Assembly (NCBI RefSeq): GCF_902167635.1
Contig: NZ_CABHMS010000003.1
Location: forward strand, 1 to 64,000
Reading direction: 5' to 3'
Length of the DNA: 64,000 bases
DNA from: Chitinophaga vietnamensis
Lineage (GTDB): Bacteria > Bacteroidota > Bacteroidia > Chitinophagales > Chitinophagaceae
Positions 25,403-34,679 of this stretch are shown here, piece by piece. Position 1 is the stretch's first letter; every line of letters begins with the position of its first letter. Made by a program: the position numbers and the translations under genes. The notes beneath the pieces were generated by a model. That model searched no databases. It had not been told where the DNA came from and was given only the letters and a program-made list of their open reading frames with translations.

Positions 25403-26389
25403 TAATATCTCCTCTATCTCCCGCAGTTCTTCTTTTGCGAACTGCACGTTCTGCAGGGCGGCGAGGTTGTTGTCCAGCTGTGCTACGGAGCTGGCGCCAA
25501 TGAGGACGGTGGTGATGCGTTTGTCTTTGAGTATCCAGGCGAGGGCCATCTGTGCGAGGGATTGGCCACGGCGCTGTGCGATGGCGTTGAGTTTTTTTAC
25601 CTTTTCGATTTTGGCAGGCGTGATCTCGTTTTCCTGCAGGAAGCCGCTGGGCTTGGCCGCGCGGGAATCTTCCGGGATGCCGTTGAGGTAACGGTCGGTG
25701 AGCAGGCCCTGTGCGAGCGGAGAGAAGGGAATGCAACCTACGCCATTGGCCTCAAGCACATCCAGCAGACCGCCTTCTACCCATCTTTCAAACATGCTGT
25801 ATTTAGGCTGATGGATCAGGCAGGGCGTGCCGAGCGACTTCAATACCTCTATCGCTACTTTTGTTTGTTCGGCGTTGTAGTTGGAGAGGCCCACGTAGAG
25901 CGCCTTTCCTTGCTGCACGATGCTGTGCAGCGCACCCATGGTTTCTTCGATAGGCGTTTCCGGGTCAGGACGGTGAGAATAAAAGATATCTACATAGTCC
26001 AGTCCCATGCGTTGCAGGCTCTGGTCCAGACTTGAGATCAGGTATTTACGGGAGCCTTTGTCGCCATAGGGACCAGGCCACATGAGGTAACCGGCTTTGG
26101 AGGAGATGATCAGCTCATCGCGCAGGTGACCGGTAAAATCTTTTTTCAGGATGCGGCCGAAGTTCTCTTCAGCGCTGCCTGGCACCGGGCCATAGTTGTT
26201 GGCCAGATCGAAGTGGGTGATGCCTTTGTCGAAGGCGCGACGTACAATGTTGCGGCCATTCTCGAAATTATCGATGGAACCGAAGTTGTGCCATAGACCT
26301 AAAGAAACGGCGGGCAGCTGTATGCCGCTCCTGCCGCAACGGTTGTATAACATACTGTCATATCTGTTGGTGGCCGGTGTGTATTGCAT
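25397..26389 (-). CDS. yghZ: Aldo/keto reductase, YghZ (L-glyceraldehyde 3-phosphate reductase)-like
   Basis: The 330-residue AKR barrel is close to E. coli YghZ along its length: the segments LPAVSLGLWHNFG, ITHFDLANNYGP-PGSAEENFGR, MGLDYVDIFYSHR, NGVGCIPFSPLAQGLLT and TTVLIGASSVAQLDNN all have direct counterparts. The catalytic tetrad is present (Asp in FDLANNYG, Tyr, Lys of ISSKAGY, His of YSHR). It uses NADPH to reduce reactive aldehydes such as methylglyoxal or L-glyceraldehyde 3-phosphate. Its stop lies in the right end of palindromic element A. Confidence 0.94.
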   Translation of the reverse strand: MQYTPATNRYDSMLYNRCGRSGIQLPAVSLGLWHNFGSIDNFENGRNIVRRAFDKGITHFDLANNYGPVPGSAEENFGRILKKDFTGHLRDELIISSKAGYLMWPGPYGDKGSRKYLISSLDQSLQRMGLDYVDIFYSHRPDPETPIEETMGALHSIVQQGKALYVGLSNYNAEQTKVAIEVLKSLGTPCLIHQPKYSMFERWVEGGLLDVLEANGVGCIPFSPLAQGLLTDRYLNGIPEDSRAAKPSGFLQENEITPAKIEKVKKLNAIAQRRGQSLAQMALAWILKDKRITTVLIGASSVAQLDNNLAALQNVQFAKEELREIEEILA

Positions 26390-26425
26390 AATGTTGTGTT
26401 TTTTCAGGCGGACAAAATAGTAAAA

Positions 26426-26512
26426 AGAATTACGAAATACGAATTAAGAATGACGGCCCGCCATGCAATCTGCACGGCGGGCCGTCATTCTTAATTCGTA
26501 TTTCGTAATTCT
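26426..26512. repeat. Perfect 37-bp inverted repeat with 13-nt loop
   Basis: The two arms (beginning AGAATTACGAAATACGAATT, ending in GACGGCCCGCC) are exact reverse complements with no mismatch. The right arm ends one base before the stop codon of the desaturase gene. It lies between two leftward genes, so the RNA hairpin would form between desaturase and aldo/keto reductase coding regions. It is unrelated in sequence to palindromic elements A-D. Confidence 0.95.
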
Positions 26513-27430
26513 TTATGCGGACGCGCGCATATCTTTCCCATTCATATTCTCGATCCTGTTCTTGATCTTGTTACTGTCTTTCACTTTCGCAGGAACAGGT
26601 CTGATCTCCCATACAATACCGAGGAAGCCCAGTGCTTTGATCACATAATAGGTGATATCAACTTCCCACCAGTAGAAGCCCTGGCGTGCAGCGCTCTGAT
26701 AGTAGTGATGGTTGTTGTGCCAGCCTTCACCGAGTGTGATGAGGGCGAGCCAGATGCTGTTACGTGATTGATCGCCGGTTTCATAACGCTGCTTGCCGAT
26801 CTTGTGCATCAGGGAGTTGATGGTGAAGGTACCATGATACAGGAAGATGGTGCTGAGGAAGAAGCCGATGAATACGGTAGAAAGCCCGGCAGTCCAGTCG
26901 AACCAACCGGCGCCATTTACTTTGTTACCTACGAAATAACAAGCTACCATCAGTACCAGCGCAGGTACCATGTGGTATTTATTGAGCCAGAACAATTCGG
27001 GATGCTTGTGGTCTTTGATCAGATCGTAGCGGGTAGGCTTGTATTCAGGGCCCATGATCCAGCCGATATGCGCGTACCAGAAGCCGTACACGTTAGCAGA
27101 ATGCGGATCTTCAGGCGTATCGCTGTGTTTGTGGTGGATGCGGTGATTGGCAGACCACCACAGTGCGCCTTTCTGTAAGCTGCTCTGGGCGCCGCCCGCC
27201 AGGATGAACTGAAAGAAGCGCGACGTTTTAAAAGCACGATGCGAGAAATACCGGTGATAGCCGGCAGTTACGAAAAACATGCGCACTACATAGAGCGCCC
27301 CACACAGGATCCAGTCGAATGCTGTCGTGCCTGTGAAAAATGCCAGTAAGGGCACCAGATGTATGCCCAGGAAATCCACTTGATGCCACCAGTTGGGTGT
27401 GCCTCGCTGTTGCTTTATCGCCTTATTCAT
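26513..27430 (-). CDS. Acyl-CoA/fatty acid desaturase (delta-9 type), membrane-bound
   Basis: The 305-residue protein has the three histidine boxes of membrane di-iron desaturases: HRYFSH, HRIHHKHSD and HNNHH (EGWHNNHHYYQSAARQG). Four hydrophobic helices are in the expected places. The spacing and the WWSANHRIHH and LGEGWHN contexts are those of stearoyl-CoA-type delta-9 desaturases, which introduce a double bond into saturated acyl chains and tune membrane fluidity. It has its own promoter-like box at 27485. Confidence 0.94.
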   Translation of the reverse strand: MNKAIKQQRGTPNWWHQVDFLGIHLVPLLAFFTGTTAFDWILCGALYVVRMFFVTAGYHRYFSHRAFKTSRFFQFILAGGAQSSLQKGALWWSANHRIHHKHSDTPEDPHSANVYGFWYAHIGWIMGPEYKPTRYDLIKDHKHPELFWLNKYHMVPALVLMVACYFVGNKVNGAGWFDWTAGLSTVFIGFFLSTIFLYHGTFTINSLMHKIGKQRYETGDQSRNSIWLALITLGEGWHNNHHYYQSAARQGFYWWEVDITYYVIKALGFLGIVWEIRPVPAKVKDSNKIKNRIENMNGKDMRASA

Positions 27431-27484
27431 TTCACAAAGATAGTTTCCACTTTTTGTTTAAGCTATGATTAAAATCATTCCTTG

Positions 27485-27492
27485 CAAAGGTA
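27485..27492 (-). promoter_or_regulatory. Promoter -7 box (TACCTTTG) of the desaturase gene
   Basis: On the minus strand TACCTTTGC fits the Bacteroidota TAnnTTTG consensus and lies 55 bp upstream of the start codon. A second match, TATCTTTG at 27435-27442, lies so close to the ATG that it would give an almost leaderless mRNA. No good -33 element is seen. Confidence 0.5.
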
Positions 27493-27584
27493 AGGGCTTT
27501 TCATTGGTTTGAACTGAACTTTTTCTCTCTATGAGATGTTAGGAAGTACGGACAGTCAACCATTTTAACATTAAAAATTTAATT

Positions 27585-28163
27585 ATGTCACAACTCATCT
27601 CTACCATTCGCAGTAATGTAAAATATTGGTGGCTCTATTTGCTCAACGGTATCATCTTCCTCCTGGCCGGCATCATCGTATTCCGCAATCCTTTCAGCAG
27701 TTATGTATTGCTGAGTATATTCTTCAGCGTTACCCTTTTTGTGACAGGCCTCTTCGAAATATTTTTTGCCGCCGGTAACCGCAAAGCGATGTATGGATGG
27801 GGATGGTCGCTGGCATCCGGCATCATCGATGTGGTGATCGGCTTCATCATGATGATCTATCCCGCCGTGAGTATGGCCGTGATCCCGCTCTTCCTCGGTT
27901 TCTGGTTCATGTTCAAAGGTATCAGCCTGATCGTCTTCTCTATACAACTGAGCATGGAAAAAATTCCCAACTGGGGTTGGCTGCTCTTAGGCGGCATTGC
28001 ACTCATCATGGCCGCTGTAGTGATCCTCGATAACCCCGCCCTGGGAGTGGCTACCATCCTGGGTTTGGTGGCAGCGTCCTTTTTTATCACCGGTTTGTTC
28101 AGCATCGTTTTTGCCTTCCGCCTGCGCCATTTTAAAAAGGAATTTAAAAATCTGGTAGGATAA
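27585..28163 (+). CDS. HdeD-like (DUF308) membrane protein
   Basis: The 192-residue protein has six short hydrophobic helices arranged as repeated pairs, with the DUF308 features WWLYLLNGIIFLLAGIIVF, GIIDVVIGFIMMIYP and GFWFMFKGISLI. E. coli HdeD belongs to this family and contributes to acid resistance at high cell density; the role here is unknown. The gene is divergent from the desaturase and 60 bp ahead of the M1 peptidase gene. Confidence 0.88.
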   Translation: MSQLISTIRSNVKYWWLYLLNGIIFLLAGIIVFRNPFSSYVLLSIFFSVTLFVTGLFEIFFAAGNRKAMYGWGWSLASGIIDVVIGFIMMIYPAVSMAVIPLFLGFWFMFKGISLIVFSIQLSMEKIPNWGWLLLGGIALIMAAVVILDNPALGVATILGLVAASFFITGLFSIVFAFRLRHFKKEFKNLVG

Positions 28164-28223
28164 AATCTCGGGATGCTTTGTATATTTAGGTACTACCAAA
28201 TCTGAATTTATATCTCATCCCAC

Positions 28224-30845
28224 ATGAAATTCAACAAGATCTATCCGCTGGCATCCTTGCTGCTGGCCGCTTTCCTGCAACAAGGGCAGGCACAGTCGCA
28301 GTCGCAGCCTGTGTCGAAGTATGACCAACATGAGGCCTTTGCGCCCTTGTTCTACACCACCAATGGTAATGAATACCGGGCGGCTGATGGCGCCCCTGGC
28401 CCGAAGTATTGGCAAAATGCGGCCGATTACCACATCAACGTTTCGCTGGATACGGCACAACATCGTATCAGCGGTACCGTTATCATCAGCTACAAGAACA
28501 ACAGCCCGCAACAGTTGCCCTTCCTCTGGCTGCAGCTCGACCAGAACGTGTTCCGGGAAGATTCCCGCGGTACGGCCACTGTGGCCTCTACCGGCGACCG
28601 CTTCGCCAACCGTGCCTTTACGCAGGGCTTTGAACTCAAGTCGGTGAGCATAGTGAACAATGGCAAATCATCCGCTGCCGATTATCTCGTCAACGATACC
28701 CGTATGCAGGTACGCCTCAGCGACGCACTCAAAGCCGGCGGCTCCCTGCAACTGAAAATTGAATACGCTTACACGATCCCCGAATACGGTACCGACCGTA
28801 CCAGCCGCATGAAAACACGCAATGGATGGATTTACGAAATTGCGCAGTGGTATCCCCGCATGGCGGTATACGATGATGTGCTGGGATGGAACAACATTCC
28901 TTATCTCGGCGCATCGGAGTTCTATCTCGAATATGGTAACTTCGATTACACCATCACTGCACCGGCCAACATGCTGGTAGTGGGCTCCGGCGAACTCGCC
29001 AACGAAGCACAGGCGCTCACCGCCACAGAAGCGGCCCGCCTTGCCAAAGCCCGCAACAGCGACCAGACGGTGATGATCCGCGATACCACTGATTTCAGCG
29101 ACAAAGCCGGCGGCAACCGCACCTGGCACTTCGTCTGCAAAAATTCGCGCGACGTGGCCTGGGCCGCCTCCAAAGCATTCATCTGGGATGCCGCAAGGAT
29201 CAATCTGCCCAATGGCAAAAAAACGCTCGCACAATCTGTATACCCCGCTGAAAGTGCCGGCCCTAAAGCATGGGGACGATCCACAGAATTTGTAAAAGGA
29301 TGTATAGAACTGTATTCCAAAGAATGGTTCGGCTATACCTATCCGGTAGCTACCAACGTTGCCGGTTTGGTAGGCGGGATGGAATATCCCGGTATCGTAT
29401 TCTGCTCCTGGCGCTCCACCCAGGGCGGCCTCTGGGGCGTTACCAATCACGAGTTCGGCCATAACTGGTTCCCGATGATCGTAGGCTCCAACGAACGTAA
29501 GTTCGCCTGGATGGATGAGGGCTTCAACACCTTCATCAACGGCATTGACAGTAAAGTATTCAACAAAGGCGAATTTGCACAACCGCAACATAATCAGCGC
29601 ATGGCGCCCATGATGTTTGGCAGTTATGCCGAAGCGATCATGAACACGCCGGATGTGGTCAATCTCGGATACAATGGCGTGGCCGCTTACTTCAAACCGG
29701 CCATGGGACTCAATCTCCTGCGTGACCAGATCCTCGGTCCGGAAAGATTTGATTACGCCTTCCGTGAATATGTGAAACGCTGGGCTTTCAAACATCCAAC
29801 GCCGCAAGACTTCTTCCGCACGATAGAAAATGCCGCCGGCGAAGACCTCAGCTGGTTCTGGCGCGGCTGGTTCCTCTACAGCTGGAAGCTCGACCAGGCC
29901 GTGAAAGGTGTGAAATATGTAAAAGATAATCCTGCCAACGGCGCCATGATCACCATCCAGAACCTGGAACAGCTGCCCATGCCAGTAGTGGTCGCCATCA
30001 AAGAAGAGAATGGTAAAACAGATACCCTGCGCCTGCCGGTTGAAATATGGCAACGCGGCAGCACCTGGTCATTCCCGTATCATTCTACCTCCAGGTTAAT
30101 CAGCGTAGTGATCGATCCCAACGGCGATTTTCCCGATATAAACCCCGCCAACAACACCTGGAAAAGCGAGAGCGGAAAACCGGTTCCTGCTGGTGTAACG
30201 GCAACGGATATACTGAAAAATTATATCAAAGCCATTGGCGGTGAAGAGAAGCTCAACAGCCTGAAAGACTATTCAATTTCCTACGAAGGCGATGCACAGG
30301 GCACACAGATAGAGATCAAACAGCGCTACAAAGCGCCCGACAAACTGACCCAGGAAGTATTTGTACCGATCATCAACCAAACCGTGATGCGCATGGTGGT
30401 GAATGGTAACGATATTACCATGATGAATAATGGCAAACAGCAACAGCTGCCAGCTACAGACAAGGCCATGTTCAGAGAACGCATATTGCCCTTCCCGGAA
30501 TGGCGTTTCCTGAAAGCTCCGTCCAGCACCAAGCTGGAACTGGCGCCCACCACGGAAGATATCAATGGCACTGACGCTTACGTAGTGTCTATCGGCACGT
30601 CCGACGGTCTCCTCATGAAAAACTACTATGATACCAAAACCGGTCTGCGCCTGCGTTCCGTTACCCTCGCCGGCCAGGAAGGCAATAACAGTAATAACAC
30701 TACCACCGACTTCTCCGACTACCGTGCGATTGGTGGCGTGCTATTTCCCTACACCCAACGCACCAATGTCGGCGGCTACGATACCGGCCTGAAACTCACG
30801 AAGGCCGAAGCTAACACGGGATTGGGGGATGACTTGTTCAAGTAG
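28224..30845 (+). CDS. M1 family metallopeptidase with C-terminal LolA-like extension, exported
   Basis: The 873-residue protein has a signal peptide (residues 1-24). The gluzincin motif is H409-E410-F-G-H413 with Glu432 exactly 18 residues on (WMDEGFN), giving HEXXH-X18-E. The exopeptidase motif GxMEN is changed to GGMEYPG. After the catalytic and helical domains (to about 640), an extra region from about residue 670 ([20 protein letters not shown]) resembles the outer-membrane lipoprotein-sorting-like domain often found after Bacteroidota peptidases. It probably trims peptides in the periplasm. A TATATTTA box at 28181 may be its promoter. Element B lies directly downstream. Confidence 0.93.
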   Translation: MKFNKIYPLASLLLAAFLQQGQAQSQSQPVSKYDQHEAFAPLFYTTNGNEYRAADGAPGPKYWQNAADYHINVSLDTAQHRISGTVIISYKNNSPQQLPFLWLQLDQNVFREDSRGTATVASTGDRFANRAFTQGFELKSVSIVNNGKSSAADYLVNDTRMQVRLSDALKAGGSLQLKIEYAYTIPEYGTDRTSRMKTRNGWIYEIAQWYPRMAVYDDVLGWNNIPYLGASEFYLEYGNFDYTITAPANMLVVGSGELANEAQALTATEAARLAKARNSDQTVMIRDTTDFSDKAGGNRTWHFVCKNSRDVAWAASKAFIWDAARINLPNGKKTLAQSVYPAESAGPKAWGRSTEFVKGCIELYSKEWFGYTYPVATNVAGLVGGMEYPGIVFCSWRSTQGGLWGVTNHEFGHNWFPMIVGSNERKFAWMDEGFNTFINGIDSKVFNKGEFAQPQHNQRMAPMMFGSYAEAIMNTPDVVNLGYNGVAAYFKPAMGLNLLRDQILGPERFDYAFREYVKRWAFKHPTPQDFFRTIENAAGEDLSWFWRGWFLYSWKLDQAVKGVKYVKDNPANGAMITIQNLEQLPMPVVVAIKEENGKTDTLRLPVEIWQRGSTWSFPYHSTSRLISVVIDPNGDFPDINPANNTWKSESGKPVPAGVTATDILKNYIKAIGGEEKLNSLKDYSISYEGDAQGTQIEIKQRYKAPDKLTQEVFVPIINQTVMRMVVNGNDITMMNNGKQQQLPATDKAMFRERILPFPEWRFLKAPSSTKLELAPTTEDINGTDAYVVSIGTSDGLLMKNYYDTKTGLRLRSVTLAGQEGNNSNNTTTDFSDYRAIGGVLFPYTQRTNVGGYDTGLKLTKAEANTGLGDDLFK

Positions 30846-30849
30846 CAGG

Positions 30850-31087
30850 GGGCTCATGATTATATGATTAAAAGGATTTGCAGGATTTTTTTACAGGATT
30901 AATAAAGATTAAAAAAAGATTGACGGGAAGATATTAGCGATGGTAGCCCTTGAAGCGCTCAAAGCGCTTCAAGGGCTGGAACCTCGTTAATCTTCTCATC
31001 AATCTTTTTTTAATCTTTATTAATCCTGTAAAAAAATTCTGCAAATCCTTTTAATCATATAATCCTGAGCAAAGACTACCTTCGCGG
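30850..31087. repeat. Palindromic element, copy B
   Basis: This is an approximately 238-bp inverted repeat between co-directional genes. The left arm runs from GCTCATGATTATATGATTAA through ACAGGATTAATAAAGATTAA. The right arm is its complement, ending GCAAAGACTACCTTCGCG, the same terminus as copy A. The centre carries the 33-bp palindrome at 30945-30977. The right terminus is 10 bp from the cobQ start codon. Confidence 0.92.
30945..30977. repeat. 33-bp palindromic repeat nested in element B
   Basis: Identical to the standalone copy at 16297-16329 (arms AGCCCTTGAAGCGCT / AGCGCTTCAAGGGCT, centre CAA) and placed near the centre of element B. Confidence 0.93.
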
Positions 31088-31097
31088 AAAACAAACC

Positions 31098-32564
31098 ATG
31101 CGCAAACAACTCCGGCCCATTATGTTCGCAGGTACGGCCTCAGATGTAGGCAAGAGTGTGATTACGGCGGGCTTTTGCCGCATTTTCAGGCAGGATGGTT
31201 TTCATCCGGCGCCTTTCAAGGCGCAGAATATGTCGCTGAATAGTTATGCCACGCCGGATGGCTTCGAGATTGGCCGTGCGCAAGCCGTACAGGCCGAAGC
31301 GGCAGGAATACCCTGTCATACGGATATGAACCCGGTACTGCTGAAACCCACTAATGACACTACTGCACAGCTAGTGCTGCATGGCCGGCCGGCAGGGAAT
31401 CAGTCGGCCTGGGAATATTTTATGGCCAACGATCGTCAGCAACTTTTTAATGAGGTGACTATGGCCTTCGACCGGCTCGCGGCACGCTGCAATCCTGTAG
31501 TGATGGAAGGCGCAGGCAGTATCTCGGAAATAAACCTGCGCCCGCGCGATATTACCAATATGCGCATGGCGCTGCATGCGCAGGCTGCCGTATACCTCAT
31601 TGCGGACATCGACCGGGGAGGCGTCTTCGGCAGCGTATATGGTACGCTCGCCTTGTTGCCACCAGAAGAGAAAGCGCTCATCAAAGGGATTATCATCAAC
31701 AAGTTCCGCGGCGATATCCGCCTCTTCAATGAGGGTCGCTGGCAGCTGGAAGCTCTCACTGGCGTGCCGGTAACAGGTGTGCTGCCTTATTTCCGTGATA
31801 TTCATATTGAGGAAGAAGATGCCGTAGCGCTGGAAATGAAACAGCGCAAACCGGTGTCGCATAAGGTGAATGTGGCGGTAGTGCTGCTTCGTCATCTCTC
31901 TAATTTTACAGATTTTAATGCGCTGGAAAAAGACCCGCGTGTAAATATCTTTTTTACGGATAGCCCGGCGGATATTTTAGCCGCCGATATCGTGATCCTG
32001 CCCGGCAGCAAAAACACCCTGGCCGATCTGGTGTCGATCCGGAATAACGGTGTGGCTGCCGCTATAACGGAGGCGCATAAACGAAACAGGATGGTGATCG
32101 GTATTTGCGGCGGCTACCAGATGATGGGAATGCACATCGCTGATCCGCATGGCGTGGAAGGCCCTGCCGGCAGTTTGCCCGGGCTCGGCATCCTGCCGGT
32201 AAGTACGGTGCTGGCAACGGAAAAAGTAACGCGGCAGCGCCGCTTCCGCTACCGCGATAGCGCTACAGTTTGTGAAGGCTATGAAATTCATATGGGCGAT
32301 ACCGTTAGTGCGCAGCCATCGCCCTTGAATATCCTCGATGACGGCCAGCCCGAGGGTTTCCTGCTGAACGAACGCTGCTGGGGCACTTACCTGCATGGCA
32401 TCCTCGACAATGCCGCCGTGGTGAACGATCTGCTGGCGCACTGCGGCGCCAGCGCCAGGGATTTTGATTACCGCAATTTCAAGGAACAACAATACGACAA
32501 ACTCGCGGCGCATATCCGTGAACATCTGGATATCTCCGCTGTTTATAAGGAACTGGAAAATTGA
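31098..32564 (+). CDS. cobQ: Cobyric acid synthase
   Basis: The 488-residue protein amidates side chains b, d, e and g of adenosylcobyrinic a,c-diamide using glutamine and ATP. The N-terminal half has the dethiobiotin-synthetase-like P-loop (AGTASDVGKSVITAGFCR) and the conserved PFKAQNMSLNSYAT segment. The C-terminal glutaminase domain has nucleophile Cys337 in IGICGGYQMMG and the catalytic His in WGTYLHGILDN. It heads a three-gene set with cobD and cbiB. No cobalamin riboswitch lies upstream; that space is taken by palindromic element B. Confidence 0.96.
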   Translation: MRKQLRPIMFAGTASDVGKSVITAGFCRIFRQDGFHPAPFKAQNMSLNSYATPDGFEIGRAQAVQAEAAGIPCHTDMNPVLLKPTNDTTAQLVLHGRPAGNQSAWEYFMANDRQQLFNEVTMAFDRLAARCNPVVMEGAGSISEINLRPRDITNMRMALHAQAAVYLIADIDRGGVFGSVYGTLALLPPEEKALIKGIIINKFRGDIRLFNEGRWQLEALTGVPVTGVLPYFRDIHIEEEDAVALEMKQRKPVSHKVNVAVVLLRHLSNFTDFNALEKDPRVNIFFTDSPADILAADIVILPGSKNTLADLVSIRNNGVAAAITEAHKRNRMVIGICGGYQMMGMHIADPHGVEGPAGSLPGLGILPVSTVLATEKVTRQRRFRYRDSATVCEGYEIHMGDTVSAQPSPLNILDDGQPEGFLLNERCWGTYLHGILDNAAVVNDLLAHCGASARDFDYRNFKEQQYDKLAAHIREHLDISAVYKELEN

Positions 32565-32571
32565 GTGTATT

Positions 32572-33594
32572 ATGATACGAGGTCATGGCGATGATGGCTA
32601 TCTCTTCAAACGCCCCATAGTGGCGGATTTTAGCTCTAATGTATGGCATGGCGGACTGCCGCCCGGCTTGCAGGCGCATCTGCAGGCGAAGCTTGGCGGC
32701 ATCAGCCATTATCCGGATGCGGGCGCCAGCAAACTGCAATCGATGCTGGAAGAACAGCTGCGACTGTCGCCTGGTACCGTGATGGTTACCAATGGCGGCA
32801 CCGAAGCCATCTATCTCATTGCGCAGGCTTTCAGCGGCGCTACCACCACCATTGTGGCGCCCACCTTCGCGGAATATGCCGACGCCTGCCGCATCCACCG
32901 GCATCAACTGCAATACCTCCTGTGGGAAAAACTAAGCCCGGCGCTTACTTTCAGTACTGATCTTGTTTTTGTTTGCAATCCTAACAATTCTACAGGTGAT
33001 GTGATGGAAGATAAAGACCTGCAACAACTCATACAAACCAACCGTCACACCATTTTCGTGATCGATGAAGCCTATATGCCATTTACGCTGGATGCCGCCA
33101 GCATGCTGCCGCATCTGCACCGCATGCCCAACGTACTGGTGCTGCGTTCCATGACTAAAACCTGCTGCATCCCCGGTCTTCGCCTCGGTTATCTCGCCGG
33201 CCAGAAACACCTGCTGGAGCGGGTGAGCGCCTTTCGCATGCCCTGGTCGGTGAACAGTCTCGCACAGGAAGCGGGCGAATACATCCTCACACATCCGCAT
33301 GGATTTGATATCCCGCTGGAAAGCTTGCTGGCCGATACTTTTCACCTGCGTAATGCGCTTAAACAGTTTCCGGAGTTGAAAGTATATCCCAGTCGCACGC
33401 ACTTTTTTTTGTTTGAAACGCTTACCGGCACTGCCGCCGAGCTGAAAGCCTGGCTGGTAGAGCATTACGGCCTGTTGATCCGCGATGCTTCCAATTTTTA
33501 TGGTTTGGAGCAAGGGCATTGCAGGGTAGCTTGCCGTAATGCAAACGATAATCAATTGCTCATCACTGCCCTGCGCAAATGGACGCATATTTAG
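32572..33594 (+). CDS. cobD: Threonine-phosphate decarboxylase-like PLP enzyme (CobD/CobC)
   Basis: The 340-residue protein begins at the ATG 8 bp after the cobQ stop; a longer frame upstream would overlap cobQ and lacks similarity. It is a fold-type I aminotransferase with the PLP lysine Lys196 in RSMTKTCCIPGLRLGYLAG, the Asn in VFVCNPNNSTGD and the Asp-Ala pair in FVIDEAYMPF. The family includes histidinol-phosphate aminotransferase, but placement between cobQ and cbiB points to L-threonine-O-3-phosphate decarboxylase, which makes (R)-1-amino-2-propanol phosphate for the nucleotide loop. It overlaps cbiB by 16 bp. Confidence 0.9.
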   Translation: MIRGHGDDGYLFKRPIVADFSSNVWHGGLPPGLQAHLQAKLGGISHYPDAGASKLQSMLEEQLRLSPGTVMVTNGGTEAIYLIAQAFSGATTTIVAPTFAEYADACRIHRHQLQYLLWEKLSPALTFSTDLVFVCNPNNSTGDVMEDKDLQQLIQTNRHTIFVIDEAYMPFTLDAASMLPHLHRMPNVLVLRSMTKTCCIPGLRLGYLAGQKHLLERVSAFRMPWSVNSLAQEAGEYILTHPHGFDIPLESLLADTFHLRNALKQFPELKVYPSRTHFFLFETLTGTAAELKAWLVEHYGLLIRDASNFYGLEQGHCRVACRNANDNQLLITALRKWTHI

Positions 33595-34556
33595 CATTTA
33601 TCTTACCCTTACTTTTGGGTTACGCAGCAGATCTCTTGCTCGGAGATCCGCGCGGGTGGCCACATCCTGTAAAGTTGTTTGGCCGTCTTATCAGCACGGG
33701 CACACGCTGGCTCAACAGGGGAGGAGGGCGTTTATTCAAGGGCGCTTTGCTCACACTGTTATTATGCGCAGGTACTTTTTTTATTTTCTGGTGGATAGGG
33801 AGATGCCTGGAACGCTGGCCTCTGGCCTGGTATGCCTTCACCAGCCTGTTCGTATTCTTTGCGCTGGCCAACAAAAGCCTGTTGCAGGAAGGGCGGGAAG
33901 TATTTGATACGCTGCATACGCAGGGTCTTGAAGCGGGCCGCCAGCGCCTTTCCTGGATCGTAGGGCGCGATACTTCGCAGCTGTCGGCGCAACAGGTACG
34001 CATCGCGGTAATGGAGTCGATGTCGGAAAACCTCAGTGATGGCGTGATAGCGCCCTTGTGCTTTTATGCGGCGGGCGGACTGCCAGCCATGATGCTGTAT
34101 AAAATGATCAATACGCTCGATTCTATGATCGGCTACAAGCGCGATCCATACTGCTATTTCGGGCGGGCGGCTGCTCGTCTCGATGATGTGGCCAATTTTA
34201 TTCCGGCAAGGCTCACCGCGATACTGATGGTGATCGTGAGCGGTAATGCCCGTGCCTGGCGCTTTATACGGCGTTATGGCCGCGCGCATGCCAGCCCTAA
34301 TGCCGGGTATCCGGAAGCGGCAATGGCAGGTATCCTGAATACCCGTTTCGGCGGACCTAACACGTATCATGGTGTGCTGGTGGTGAAGCCGTATATTGGT
34401 GAAAACGATAGAACCCTCCACCATAAAGACTTTCGCAAGGCGGTGTGCATCAATCACGGGGTTACTTTACTGATGATCATTTGCATGATCGTGATCAGTA
34501 TGATATTCAAATTTCGATTTGATGAAATCAGTAAATATTTTTTATCTTCGTTGTGA
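33579..34556 (+). CDS. cbiB: Adenosylcobinamide-phosphate synthase
   Basis: The 325-residue integral membrane protein has the family start LLLGYAADLLLGDPRGWPHPVKLFG, the central motif ESMSENLSDGVIAPLCFYAAGG and MINTLDSMIGYKRDPY. The C-terminal SPNAGYPEAAMAGIL is also conserved. It joins aminopropanol phosphate to cobyric acid, directly after the CobQ and CobD steps. The 16-bp overlap with cobD implies translational coupling. The later genes (cobU, cobS, cobT) are not in this window. Confidence 0.95.
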   Translation: MDAYLAFILPLLLGYAADLLLGDPRGWPHPVKLFGRLISTGTRWLNRGGGRLFKGALLTLLLCAGTFFIFWWIGRCLERWPLAWYAFTSLFVFFALANKSLLQEGREVFDTLHTQGLEAGRQRLSWIVGRDTSQLSAQQVRIAVMESMSENLSDGVIAPLCFYAAGGLPAMMLYKMINTLDSMIGYKRDPYCYFGRAAARLDDVANFIPARLTAILMVIVSGNARAWRFIRRYGRAHASPNAGYPEAAMAGILNTRFGGPNTYHGVLVVKPYIGENDRTLHHKDFRKAVCINHGVTLLMIICMIVISMIFKFRFDEISKYFLSSL

Positions 34557-34679
34557 TGGCATGTGATAGCGGCTGCCATTGATTTCCATATAGCATTCCG
34601 GTTTTTACTAATGATCCTTCATGGTCTCTGTGTGAGACGCATGATGTATCTGCTTTATGGAGTATAGTAAATTATTGTC

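Noticed and set aside
28668-30053. 461-residue open frame antisense to the M1 peptidase gene
   Set aside because: The plus strand carries the complete HEXXH-X18-E motif and signal peptide; the antisense frame has no recognisable domain.
30846-31097. Cobalamin riboswitch upstream of cobQ
   Set aside because: The region is almost entirely palindromic element B, and no B12-box-like sequence was seen.
32464-32571. Longer cobD frame starting inside cobQ
   Set aside because: The extension overlaps cobQ by about 100 bp and the ATG at 32572 begins the family-like part.
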